Of a stretch of 64,000 nt of DNA, positions 37,261 through 49,458 are shown in pieces; position 1 is the stretch's first letter; each line of letters opens with the position of its first letter. This DNA comes from Trochalopteron elliotii (lineage: Eukaryota; Chordata; Aves; Passeriformes; Leiothrichidae). Below the pieces are notes generated by a model. The model did not search any database and was not told the origin of the DNA. It was given only the letters and a program-made list of their open reading frames with translations. Where the stretch lies: positions 310,001 to 374,000 of the forward strand of contig JANPWX010000173.1 of the NCBI GenBank assembly GCA_024734555.1, given 5' to 3'. The position numbers were made by a program, and so were the translations under genes.

Positions 37261-40200
37261 GCTGTTATAGTCTGTTACTCCTCATTGTCAAAAATATCTT
37301 TGCATTATAATTTATAATGCTTTCATTGATTAGTTGCTACATGACCCACTTGGTTTGATCCTTTTTTTTTTTTTGTAATATTAGTCTTCCTATCTTTTTT
37401 GGCTTCACCATTAAACTTTTTTTTCTTTTATGACTCACATTCTTCCTTTTCTAGTTTTGGTATCTCTGTTCTATTGACACCTCACTCTTTTTTTCTTCTT
37501 TCAGCATTTTTAAAATTTATTAATATATTTTATTATTACTAATTTTAACCTCTACACTCTGGCATTTTTGAGGAAAAGGCTGAGTACAGGAGCATGACTG
37601 ACAAAAGCAACAGTGTTTTTCAAGGGGAAGTGAGCACTTGAGAGCTATAGTGCCATTAAACACTGCAACACATAAGTTGACAGCAACCTATTTTCTCTAT
37701 TTTGTATTTATGAAACACAGTTTCTGCTTTCCTGGAAAGCGAGTCTTAGGGCAAGAGGAAGAGAGGAAGTCCTAACACTAGACCTGCTGCCTTCCCTAAT
37801 TTGGAGTATTTGTAGGCTAAAAAGACAAAAGATTCCTATTCCCTGGTACCTTATGGTGTTTCTCATAGACAGAGAGAAGGCTGCTGGAAGCTGCTTCCTG
37901 TGTTTGCACCAGCTATTGGCAGTTCTCTGCTCCCACAGAGTGTTAGTTGCATGTATCACTCTCCACATGCTCTCTGATGATGGAAGAGCACTGCTAAAAG
38001 CCCAGCAAAGAAAGCTGTCTCTAAGGGTCTCATACATCCAATAGCTAAAGGACTGTCTGCAGCTCCTTTTATGGCTGAATTAAGAATTTCAGAGAAATTA
38101 TTAAACTATGCTAGCAATTTCCATTCTGCTTTTGCTCTACCCCTACCAATCTTTCTCTGCATGGTTCATGGATCACAAACATGGCAAATCAAAAACTTCT
38201 TCTTTCTCTGCACAGGTATCTGTAATAGAAATGTAAAAATTGCTAAGAAGAGAGAGTGCATGGATCTGGAGGCCCCAGAAGGAAGAAGAGAAAGGGATTA
38301 AAGGATGACAAGTTTGGATGACAGCCCATCATGAAGATCCCAGAACATCTATCTACACATGATTTCTCAATAACATCCAGAGTGGGAAAACAAAGGACAC
38401 TCTACAAGAAAGGACAGACCATAGCCATTGGAGAGGATGGCAGGACACACAAAGAAAACAAAGAATTTGTCACCAGTGCTGCCTAAAGCTTCTCAGGGGT
38501 CAAACATGACGGAGATAAACCATCCACAATTCACATCCAGAAACCCGCCCATGGCTGCCAAACACGCTAACCAAATGTTTCTTCTCTCTTCCTCCTTCTC
38601 CAGCCCACTCCACACAAAAGGAGGGCAGTCATCTCCATAGAGACTGCCCGGCCCAATGTGTTCACCATCTTAAACACATGAAAAAGATATTTTAAGGAAA
38701 GCAATCTATCAAGACACAAATCCAGACACAGCAATTTAAACCAATACGCTTCCACAGACCCTGGCACTTTTCTAATCTTACTCCCTTTTAAGAAAATACA
38801 AAAGATACAATAGGAAGTCTGAAAGAAAACTAACAAAAACTTTGTTTACAAAAGGTTTTAACATTAACCAGAACAGCACAATGAGAAATAAGTCCAACTC
38901 TGAATATGGCTAAAACAGTTTCAAATATGAATACTTAGAGAAAAGACTTCTCTAAGTAGGCATTTATATTCTCTAAAAGGCATTTATATAGTCTCTGTGA
39001 AAGTCAGGACTCAATCAACCATTCACGCAAATATGCTACAGTGTCAGAAAGGCAAAAATGGCAGGCAAATAACTTCTGGCACAGCTCTTACATTGAAATG
39101 AAAAAATTTTCCAAATGGTTGTTTACATGGTAGGTATAATTTCTCTGTGCAAATATTTTGCAGGATATTTTTTCTCCTTAACCCCTGTAGCTGATTTCTA
39201 CAATTTATATCAGGCTGAAATTCAGGTTCAAACCCCAGCGAAGGTCTGAATAAAATATTTTTAACAAATTTACAAGCAAGCACTCTAAACTAATGGTGAA
39301 CCTATATCTTATGACAAACCCACTCAGTAATTAACTCCTCTGCTTTTAATTTTAGGGAAAACCTTTTATTTTGATGCACTGGTGCTGAATGGATGCCTTG
39401 TTGCAGGGTACTGCCTGGGTCTGTTTCACAGATACCATTGCAATTCTGGTACAATTGTTCAGTTCTCAGAAAACTTCCCTGAAAATGGGTTGCAAATAAA
39501 ATAATTTGGAGAGCAGGGCAGGGGTGGGTGGGTGTATTTTTGAACCTGCAGTTAAGTAAAATCTTCCATCGCCGTGCAATCTTTGGATGGCACTGAAGAA
39601 AACTTGCATCACAGAATACTGTGAGAATGCCTGGGTATTGGAGTAGCCTCCTGAAAAATGCCTGTAAACATATATCCCCCAAAAGATCAATTATTGGGCA
39701 CCTTCAGAATCAAAGTTAATTCTCTCATATCTTTGGCCAACGCACTAGCTGCTTTGGAGGTTAGAACCAAGACCCAAAATTAACATCAGAAGCTTGAAAT
39801 CAATGACAAATAAAAGAAAATGAAAATTATAAAGATAACATTGTAGGGAAATATGCAGAACAATTATGGATTAAGAAGGTCTTAAAGACTTGAGTAATTA
39901 TCATTCCTCTAAAGATATGGTTAGAGAGAAATGAAGCCTGAAAAGGACATACAGACATCAGTAACAGAATTATGTAAAGTAGAGGAAAATTTCAAAGTAC
40001 TGAGATCTTATAATTACATCAGGGAAACTAGAAATCAGCTTCCTAAACTACTTCTATGAGACAAGAATATAAAAAAACCGACAACACTAAAGAGATGAAA
40101 AAAACTAGTAGTCAAACACTTAAATAAGAATAGTAACTAATTACTTCCCCATTACAAGGGAGAAGATGGTTCATCTTGCACCTCTCCAGGTTAAAACCGG

Positions 40201-42130
40201 TTTGCTTTTTCTGAAGTTTTTGCAACTGGAACCACCAAATAAACATTGAAAAACAATCATTCACCAGCTCCACCACCACCTCCATCCTCAGTTCCCAAGG
40301 ATGGCACTACCAAGGTGTGAACTCCGTAGAGAAACTTCCTCACACGTGTATTGTTTAAGGGTAAGAAGCCTCCTGCTCTACACACTTTGGACAGGACCTT
40401 GACAGTATGTTGAGGCACTGGGTGACAAACTGCTGCAGAGCAAAAAGAAAAGTTGCTAAATGGAACCCACTCCCCCACAACATTTAGTACAAGTAAGTTT
40501 TACATCCCATTGGGTTCTCATTCTTTCTATAACAACACAGAGCCTGGTATTTCTGAAGAAAACATTTACAACACAATTGGAAAAGGGTTTCCATCAGCTA
40601 TGTAACACAGGAGCGTAGTTCCATTGTTAAGCTCCTTACCTCAATCTACTAGTGAGCAAGTTGCAGCTGTGGGACTGCACACATGGGTGCTTTTAGACTA
40701 TGCTGAAACTGAAATATATACTCTGGCCCACTAGGTATACAGTTTTAAAGAGGAAAATATCCTTAATCCCATTTGCAATAAAGTGTTCCAAAGAGACAAG
40801 TTATGGTTGAAATGTTGACTGATGGCCCAAATCTTAGTCTTTTGGGATAATTTGGAGAGCGTACTGCGTCTGAAGCATTTAAAGGAGAGAAGAGTTTTCC
40901 TTTTTTTCTCCTGAAGCTGATGAATTAAAGGGAAGTAGAAGATATATGAACTCGACTGAGTTCTCATTGATTTATACGTCGCAACTGACCCTAAAATGTG
41001 GATATTTCCAGGTAGATTTGGCAGCCTCAGGCTGAAAGAGCATGAATTCATCTGGAAAGAACATTTTGAAAGATATTGGTTAACAAGAAATCACCTTCAA
41101 AGCGAGTTTTCTTTTTATCTGTCTCTGTAGAAACAGAGACAATATTTACAAGTCCAAATGGCAAAGTAATATAAAATACAAATATGCAAGCAGTCATAGC
41201 CTGTATCATTAATATGAAAACTGCCCAATGACTCTAAGGTTCTTCTTCTAAGAGAAACATTTAATACTAGCATTTGCAATAGTTGTCTAAAACATTATCT
41301 CCTGTATAAATTCACCAGATTGACAGAAAAGGCAACTTTTCAATTTGTTTCAGGAACTGTAAACATAACTGAAACTTTGGTATGTACTTAAGAGGGTTTT
41401 TTTAACCTCTGTGTAATTCTCTGGTATTTCCCTAGCTTATTTAAAAACTATTATCTCTCAGAACTACCAGAATCTTCACAAAGGGGTTCTTTGGTTTTGG
41501 TCTGATTTTTTTGTTTGAAGTCAGTACACTCCAAATCAGTTGAAATATCAAGGGGAAAAAAAAGGTGATCAAATATAGCCCAATATTTTAGGATTTATTT
41601 TTTACAATAGATTACTATATCCCTGAAATATTAATTTTCATGAAAGACTGCTACAGCAGAAATTTAAATGCAAAACAAGTTACGCAAAACATAGTACTGA
41701 CACCATTTAATAAGCTTAAGTTCTATTACTTTCTGTATACTTTCCTGCACTAAAATCAGGCAGAAATACTCAATATCCTCAGCAAAATACACATGACAAC
41801 ACTTTACCAAATTTTCACACATACATGGCAATAATAATGGAGAGAAAAGGCCAAATTCAAATCTATTTCCCACTGTATATGCTGTTGATATTTATCTTCC
41901 TTTAATATTTAGGTTAAATTACATAGTTGGTTATCTCACGCCATGGAATCTTTGATAACATGAGTTATTTTCCTGCATAAATACTGACTACAATGACAAT
42001 GTACCTGCAGTCATCCCACACAACTCATTGTGTGTTCTAAATTATTGAACATATTGTTCTCCTTACAAAAGTTCTGTCAGTAGTTTTAAGAGAAAGGTAA
42101 GAAACACCCTTTGAATAAGGAAAAACTAAG
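37261..42130. other. AT-rich non-coding stretch
   Basis: No gene is supported. Minus-strand frames of 109 (37708-38037), 126 (39302-39682) and 106 codons (40731-41051) have no recognisable features. A perfect small hairpin occurs at 41121-41140 (GTCTCTGT, loop AGAA, ACAGAGAC). A partial internal repeat lies at 38961-38990 (two copies of AGGCATTTATAT). Confidence 0.5.
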
Positions 42131-43406
42131 GCAGGTCTGGAAGAGGCCTCAAGATCCACAAGTCTGGCCTTCAGTAGGAAGGGAAACTCATGTACATAAT
42201 CTCTGATCAATATCACATTCTTTTACTCTATACAGCATGAACTGAAGGAGGTTCCTTGGCAGGCTATTCCAGTGGTTTATGAGCCTTACCATTTAAAAGC
42301 GGTTTCCTCATTTGTTAGCAATATCTACAGATTATTTTTATTTTCTCCTAGTACTACTGAGGGGAAGCAGTTTCCATCTTTTTATTAGGGATGTGCGTAC
42401 CTTGCAAGAGAGTTCGTTCATTCTTAAACTTACCAGAGTGGAATTCTTTCATGATTTTCACTGTTTTCCACCTGTTGGATTTCTTTTCTTCTAGATATCC
42501 TCCACTTTAGCTATACATTCCTTCAAGGATGATGCTTAGAGCTTCACACACTGCTCCAGCTGAGAGTTTTATTCACATCAGAGAATAATAATTAATTCCC
42601 ATGTGTTACAAGCAAAACTCCTGCTACGTTATTTCAATTTCAGACCTGTGATTTTACTCCTACAAGAAAAGGGAAAAAGTTTTTGTGACCTTTTCCTTGT
42701 TGTAGACATGTGGCTGACCATCTGCTGCAAGTTGCAATCCTCTGCTGCCGTACTGGTGATTAGCTGGTTCATCATTTCTCAAAGTTCATTCTGCTGTTTT
42801 CCTGTAATATTTAATATTTACCCAACACAGTTAAATCCAGAGATGTTCTAACTATATTCTAACTGTTCTAACTATGTTTTAACTGCATTCTAACAACAAA
42901 CCTAAATTTGAAAACATTAGATAGAGCTGTACTGAGGAAAGCCCTTTCGATTTGAGAGAAAACCACAGAGTGGGAGGTGGGGGACAGGGGATCAGCCAGC
43001 TGCACACATACTGCTCAGCAGTTTCACCTGGGCAAAGTCACTGGTCATTTTGCTCTTATCACATAAGGCAATATCAGAATTCTTATAGGGCAAAATGTCA
43101 CAGACTGCTCTATTTCTTTATTCACTAGATGAGCACTTTCCACTGAAGAAAGTAAATAGATTTTTTGACATTCTTTGCTCTTGTCAAATTCATCTGGTTG
43201 TTTTTTTCTTATTTCATTATCCTCTAGGTCCTATAAATTGTTCCTTAATTCATTTAGAGCATGTTTTTTCTTCCCTAGCACTGCATATTGTGCTCATTTT
43301 TCCTTTGCCCTAAACTACGTTTTCTATATACTGTTTGTTCTTCTTCAGTCCCCTAGGATCTAACCTGTCCTCCATCATTTCTCAAAAGTAATTAATGATT
43401 CAAAAA
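42131..43406 (-). mobile_element. Ancient CR1-type LINE, reverse, interrupted
   Basis: The minus strand is colinear over about 1.2 kb with the deep CR1 lineage shared by turtles and birds. On the plus strand the order of diverged landmarks is: GGTCTGGAAGAGGCCTC (about 42135), the CTATTCCAGTGGTTTATGAG block (about 42265), the TAGATATCCTCCACTTTAGC block (about 42494) ending in CTGCTCCAGCTGAGAG, CTCCTGCTACG (about 42619), the GACCATCTGCTGCAAGTTGC block (about 42716), and after a roughly 300-bp unrelated gap TTTGCTCTTGTC then CATCTGGTTG (about 43172-43200) and CTCCATCATTTC (about 43370). Every stretch has many substitutions and indels and no frame survives. The call depends on the conserved order of weak matches. 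Both limits are approximate. Confidence 0.6.
42843..42894. repeat. Degenerate TTCTAACTAT-type short tandem repeat
   Basis: About five imperfect copies of TTCTAACT(A)T lie at the left side of the sequence that interrupts the ancient CR1. Confidence 0.7.
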
Positions 43407-43951
43407 GTTCCTCTTTCTTTTTTTTAAGCCCTTGAAGATAAAAAGACACTACAGTTTCCCAATTAAAAACCGCCAAGTTAATGAAAGAATCTTAAAACTG
43501 TTCTTTCTCTGCCCATATTAAAAATTAATGCATTAGAAATCTAATTACAATGTATCTTTATTCTTCCAAAACAAATGCTTTAGTGCTATCATTTGTTTGA
43601 AGAGTGACGGATGCATTCCTTTTTTTTCTCCAATTTTTCCATGATTTTTTTCATTTTTTTTGCTAATTAGGAAGTTTACATGCTAGTTTGGTTCTCTGTA
43701 TTATGTATTCACTTATACTATCCTTTTATTAGCCACTCTAGCTTTTCTTCTGCCCATCAGATAAAATCCGGATGCAGAAAAATTATTTTTGAACACACAA
43801 GAAGTAAAGGAAATACCTTCTCAGTCCTTACTGATTAAATTTGAGAAGCAATGGAAGAAGGGTGAATGGCCAGGAACTCCAAAAGAGTACACAAAATATA
43901 TTGAAAGTATAACCAAGAAATGAGGACCACGGGTAGCACTGTGGAAATACT
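43407..43951. other. T-rich non-coding stretch
   Basis: No gene was recognised. It may hold further very decayed CR1 sequence continuing the element to the left, but the matches are too weak to call. Confidence 0.4.
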
Positions 43952-44042
43952 GAAAAGACCCAAACCAAAACCAACCAACCAACCAGAAAAGCCATAAAAT
44001 AAAACAGAATAAAACAAACCCAAAATAACAAAAACCTCCAAC
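43952..44042. repeat. A/C-rich low-complexity tract
   Basis: About 90 bp of AAACC/AACC/AAAAC words, almost free of G and T on this strand. The minus-strand open frames through it are compositional artefacts. Confidence 0.8.
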
Positions 44043-46060
44043 CTCTCCCTATGCTTTCATGTACATACTTCTGCACTAGTATAGATTGCTGTTGTTTTTT
44101 TAACATATTCCATTTTCTCATAACATATTTAGAAAAAGTATGAAGAGAGAGCTTTATTACTTAGCTGTTTTTCCCAAGAGACCCTGCCTGTCATTTCCAA
44201 AAGACTGATTTTCCCAAGTTTATTAACTTTACTCTGCCACTCTATTCCTTTCTGTGGGATTGGGAATGCTGTCATTTCAGAAACCCTTCCAACATTTTAA
44301 TAGGTCACTTTAACTTCTCCCTACATTCTCCCTGTGGAGTGAGAATATAACTTAAAATAGTCATATTCTGTACCTCCTCCACCTTCTGAAACAAAAGCCT
44401 AACTGTCAATGTGGCTTTATGGTGCCACTCAGACTTGCTGTGACCTGTCAGCCTGTTTTCCCTCAATAATTGAAGTCTAACACTGTCATTAGCTTCTGTG
44501 CTTTGGATAGCTCTTTAAATTTCTCACAATCAGACATATATGACAAATAGAGGAACTTCTTGTTCTTCTTATGCTTAACCAGTGATGTGTACTTGAGTAA
44601 GTTTGAAAAGCAGATCAAAGTCTTGACAAGCTATTGAATATAACAAGTGGAAAAACCTGCAGTTTAGACAGACTTTTCCATTTTTACTTATGTTTGATAG
44701 TACTTTATTCCATAAGTGATTGCATTGATTTAGCTCATTACTCCAGGTTTAGGGATAAATAGTGCCAGAAATAAAACTTTGGCTGAAATAACAGGGGGAA
44801 GTGGGAGCATGTGAAATCAGTGACATGGCACTTAACTTTACATTTCTTAATTAAACAGTTCTCTCTGTAGCTACAATTATGGGACTTGCAATTAAAGACT
44901 GTAAAACCACGTTAATGATTTATTCATGTCCAATGAGTAATTTAAACTGCTTAGATTAATTATTTTTAATAAAATACAAATAGAGGACAAAAACACATCA
45001 GATAAAGCAAACCAAGATGGATAGCTACTGCTATTTACATAAAAGTATGCAGCAGCACAGTTGATAAACATGTGTATCATACAATATTTAATTAACATTT
45101 TAATTGGGGAATACAAACTTGCACTAGAGAATTCAAAGGTAGGATTCCCTTCAGTGCGACTCGACTCTCATAAACATAAAATGTAAGAGAACAGAGATCA
45201 GCTAGGCACCAGAATGACACATATAATAGGATATATTGCAGACGTTTTTGTCCTTCACTACCGAATACCTACAAATAGAAAAGAAATAGAGCACAGTTTA
45301 AAATGTTTATCTAAAATAAAAAATGAATTTTGAGGCATTCTTTTCTCTCTATTTACTATAAAAGAAGTCTAAACTAGTTTCAGTGTGGACATGAAAGTCC
45401 TCCAAATTAGGATGAAATCAATCCTCTACAAATTACCAGTTTTACATGTGCCTTCCTCAAAGCTCACACATAGCTCAAATAATAATTTCAACCCAAAAGG
45501 ACGATTTCAATTGCATACACAATATAAAGCAATAACTGATTAATAGAAGTCTGTGTAATCCTAAGAGTATAAAGATTCCCGCAGGGTGAGCAGCAGTGAA
45601 ACAGCACGAAGTAAAATGCTAAGGTGCAGATGTCAGTGCAGGCAGGTGGTTGAGAAGGAGAAAAGAACATGAAAAAGCTGCTGATAAATGAAGAACACTT
45701 GGTCTGAAGCCATACCTGTGCATCAAGTGTAACCAGGACCGTGTGTAGTTTTCTGCAGTGTTTGTTACCACAACCAAAGGGGCAGTGCTCTCCATCTGTG
45801 CACAGATTGTATTGCACTACAGCTGCATGTGGAGATTCTGCTCACAAAGAATAGATTTCTCTGCTGACAGTCCATGGCAGCCTCCACCTCTTGGTTGTTC
45901 TCTTGCCTGAGGGCCCAGCTGACATAGGAAAAGCTTCAATACAGTAAATGCATACATGATACCATGAAGAGGAATCATGTGTACACCAGGAATGTTGGAA
46001 GCTACATTGGTAACTTGCTCCTGAGACTTATGGGAACAACATGGAAAAGTAGCAGAAACA
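44043..46060. other. AT-rich non-coding stretch
   Basis: No gene or well-defined repeat was recognised. The 109-codon minus-strand frame at 45488-45817 has no recognisable features. Confidence 0.5.
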
Positions 46061-46620
46061 AGCTGAATCAAATGTTTTGGGCTAGAAATAGCCCATGGGC
46101 TAATGGCTGCTCCTCCTTGTTCTCCATATTCAATAGCTTATTAAAGCAACTTTGATGACCTACTGTGAGAAATTGAAATGTTATGATTAATGGTTTAAAC
46201 ATTGTTATAAAGGACCTTTTGCCCATTATGACGAAACTGTATAAAGAAGTTGTGACCACCAAAGCCTGCCCTTTTCTGGATCTGCCTCCTTTCTGCAGCT
46301 TTGGACTGTGAATGAAGCCACCTAAGGGACCTTGAGACAAGATAAAAGCGACACTATTGTCAAATTACCTCATGTCTGGGGAGAAGTAAACAAGACTGAG
46401 GGAGAAGAATGCATCCACAAGGAAGCCACATCCAGCAGCTGTCCTGAAAATCATCCCTGGCCATGTTCAGGGTGGGGGAGCCCAAAGCCATCTGCTGAGG
46501 CCAGGTTTGTGCACACTTCCCCCTCAACAAGGATGGGGGAGGAGATGTTGTAGGGGACTGTTTAAACTATCTATCAGATGTAAATAATATTTTCTTGTTT
46601 TCAGTCCTGGACAGCAAAAC
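46061..46620 (+). mobile_element. Possible LTR-derived or other unknown interspersed repeat
   Basis: About 550 bp with a composition unlike its flanks. It holds two TATAAAG boxes (46206-46212 and 46240-46246) upstream of a GC-richer segment, a TG start option at 46074 (TGTTTTG) and a roughly inverted CAAAAC near 46614. This resembles a short retroviral LTR with promoter and downstream region, but I cannot match it to a named family and see no clear target-site duplication or internal retroviral sequence. It could equally be an ordinary unique segment. Confidence 0.22.
46079..46102. other. Mutually exclusive small hairpins
   Basis: GGGCTA (46079-46084), TAGCCC (46089-46094) and GGGCTA (46097-46102) follow each other. 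The middle arm pairs with either neighbour: with the first it closes a GAAA loop, with the second it forms a nearly continuous palindrome with AT at the centre. Confidence 0.8.
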
Positions 46621-47674
46621 TTAGAACAGATAATATTCAGAGCGCAAAGTAGTGAGATAATCGTCATTAAGAGTACACTCAAATGTGGGGCAAGGGAGCA
46701 AAGCAATTGTGTGAGAATTTGTAAACATCTTCCATAGGTTAATGAAACTGTTGGAACTTGTTGCATGTGACAGAAACAAGAGCCAAGCTAAATCTTTTTT
46801 TATATTTTAAGGTCTTAGAAGTAGGGAACATTAATATTGACAGACATTTGAAGAATGATAGGGCTATTTAGGAAAGTGTTTCCCTTAGATTCATACACAC
46901 AGGCTTTGAGTTGTGCATAATACATAAAGGTAAAACACATTAATGAGCTAAGCTGATAGACTGATATTTATGACAGCCATCACCTTTCAGTGATACAACC
47001 ACACTGTTAAATCTAAATTTAAATAAAAACCAAGAAAGCACACTTAGCCCATACTATAGTATGCCATCATATTTCCACTGCATGATCAAGTGTAGTGCAG
47101 AGATCTCTGACTGCTTTAGTGGAGTCAAAGGCACTGTGATGACAGTGATTCAAACAGACATTCTTAACAACTTGTACTGAAACTAATTGTCCCTTTAAGA
47201 GGCAATAGCACTTGTGACTCTTTAGAATTCTAGGATACATATTTCTACAACCTGTTTTGGAGTAAACTTCAAACCAGGCATCCATGACATGCATAACATA
47301 GAAAATTTGAATGGGCAAAATTAGAAGATCCATAGAAAACAAGAAGCTTAAACACCTTTTGCCTACTAGTGTCTGCTAAATTCAGAGCATATTTCAAATG
47401 CAGACTGCTTTTTTAGTCTCAGCTAAATTCCACCTTATAGTAGAGTTATATTAAGAGACCTACCAAAATAAAACACTCCACTTCCAAGTGAACTTTAATA
47501 GTCTAAATTTAGAATTCAATGGATTTAAATTGCTGACAGAACTTTGAAAATAAGATTAAAAAAGAAAAAAAAAACCCATATAGTGGACATCAGTGCAGTT
47601 ACTTTGCATACACAACTACCAGACATAAATGCAGTCTTTCAAACTGACTAATAATCAAACCTGAATTGAGGTAT
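46621..47674. other. AT-rich non-coding stretch
   Basis: No gene or repeat was recognised. The open frames are under 95 codons and have no family resemblance. Confidence 0.5.
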
Positions 47675-48400
47675 CGCTACAAGCTGAGGGATGAAGGGAT
47701 GGAGAGCAGCCCTGGGAAGAAGGACTTAAAGTTAATAATGGATAAAAAGCTCAACATGGGCCAGCAATGGGCTCTATCAACCCAGAAGACCAACATACCC
47801 TGTGCTGCATGCAAAGCAGTGTGGCTACCCGGGCGACAGAGGTGATTCTGCCTCTCTGCTCTTCTCTGGTGAGACCCATCTGGAGTGCTGCAACCAGCTC
47901 TGGAGTCCCAGCACAAGGAAGACATGGAACTGTTGGAGTCCAGAGGGGAGCCACAAAACTGATCAGAGGAGTCAAACACTTCTCCTATGAAGAACACCTC
48001 TCTGTGTTGAGAGCTAGGGCTATTAATCCTGGAAGAAGAGAAGGCTCTGGGGAGACTCCATTTCAACCTATCAGTGCTTTAATAAGAATTTAGAAAGATG
48101 GGGACAAAATTTTTAGTAGGGTCTATGGAGATAGAACAAGAGGTAATGAATTTAAAATAAAGAGGGAAGATTTAGACTAGAAATAAGGAAGAAATTTTTT
48201 ACTGTGAGGGTAATGAAACACTGGAACAGGTTGCCCAGAGAGGTGGTGGATGTCCTATCCCTGGAAACATTCTAAGTCAGGTTGGACAGGGCTTTCAGCA
48301 ACCTGATGTAGTGGAACATGTCAGTGCCCATGGCAGAGAGGTTGGACTAGATGATCATTAAATGACCCTTCCAACTCAAACTATGGTATCATTCTGTAGT
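47675..48400 (+). mobile_element. CR1 LINE, 5'-truncated, forward
   Basis: The longest recent-looking CR1 here, about 725 bp from the end of the reverse-transcriptase ORF to the 3' tail. Landmarks include CTACAAGCTGAGGGATGAAG (47679-47698), AAGCAGTGTGGCTAC (47814-47828), GAGGTGATTCTGCCTCTCTG (47839-47858), CTGGAGTGCTGCAACCAGCT (47880-47899), CACTGGAACAGGTTGCCCAG (48219-48238), GGTTGGACTAGATGATCATT (48340-48359) and a CATTCTGTAG end. The central part (about 48050-48150) has deletions relative to the usual CR1. Frames are broken. Open frames on both strands inside it are remnants or antisense artefacts, not genes. Confidence 0.95.
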
Positions 48401-49400
48401 CTGGTAATAGTTAACTTCTTAACTGTTGGCCTTTGCTCAAGTCTCACATTCTGAAAACTGATTGCTCTCTATATCTTTTCTCCCATGAGAGTTCTATGGT
48501 TCTCCCATGGTTCTCCCATACTGTTCCAGAGGATACCATAAGTCAGTGGATTTCATATGAACAGTGGTATTATTTGCATTTTTTGCTGTGGTTGGTTCTA
48601 ATAGAAATCTGCCTGGTGCTCCACCCTGTCTTTATTCTTTGTCTGCCTTACCTAGGAATGCCCCACAGCTGATGACAAAAAGCAAGATGGGTGAACCACA
48701 ACTAACCTTCATGTAAATCTCCACGAGCCTTCTTCTCCTACTTCCCATAAGGTCTCTTCAAACTTTTTTGAGTCTTGACAGCAAGTACAAAAACTCTGAA
48801 ATACATACATTAGTGCCTGCACTACTTCAGTAACCAAATGAAGAAAAATTCCATACCATTTCAGTTGCCTCTGAAGTGTTACTTCAGCACTCCAGATCAG
48901 GGTACTACAGCAGCTTTGGTAATGACCCTGTTGAGCTCAGTGAATCTTTGTGACTCTTTGTGTGGCTACCTTTCCTAAGTTTCCATCAGTGTGAATGGAA
49001 CTGACAGCCTCTGTGGAAAAGGAGTCATCACTCCCAGTTTACCTACAAAGGTTTTTGTACATTTGGCTGTTCACACATAGACCACACTATTCTTAGACCA
49101 TATTTTAAATGGCAGGCTATAAATCAACATAAGGGAATAATTTATATTTTTCAGAGTTTCTACCTATGAAAATATTCATACATCAAATTTCTCATGTGGC
49201 ATCCTCCAGAGATGTTCAAAAGTGTTGTGCTTTGCTGCTGGGTATGTCAGAGTTTAATGGGACTATATACTCATTAGTAAAATGGCTACCTACCAAAAAA
49301 ACATTAATAAACCTTCAATCTGACATCACACTTCTCTAACAACAAACATATTTCAAAGCCTTAGTTGCTAGTTAAAAGTCTTAAAAATTGCAAAATCTAC
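48401..49400. other. AT-rich non-coding stretch
   Basis: No gene was recognised. A small repeat of ATGGTTCTCCCAT lies at about 48496-48520. Confidence 0.5.
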
Positions 49401-49458
49401 AATAAGCTTTGCAATACAGCAACTTACAAAGTCCACAACAAGCTTTGCAGTACAGCAA
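49401..49458. repeat. 36-bp imperfect tandem duplication
   Basis: AATAAGCTTTGCAATACAGC at 49401-49420 recurs as AACAAGCTTTGCAGTACAGC at 49437-49456. The two differ at two positions over 22 bp, so the duplication has aged somewhat. Confidence 0.8.

Noticed and set aside
39222..39245. GGTTCAAACCC, a match to the tRNA B-box
   Set aside because: No A-box at the right distance, the T-arm stem does not pair, and there is no acceptor stem, so it is neither a tRNA gene nor a clear tRNA-derived SINE.
40257..40478. Minus-strand frame after a good TTTTTGCTCTGCAG acceptor-like site, ending in a Gly run
   Set aside because: The Gly run comes from a short CCACCACCACC tract, there is no suitable donor, and the frame is only 73 codons.
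47677..48093. 108-codon plus-strand and 129-codon minus-strand open frames
   Set aside because: Both lie in the CR1 at 47675-48400: one is a decayed remnant, the other antisense.
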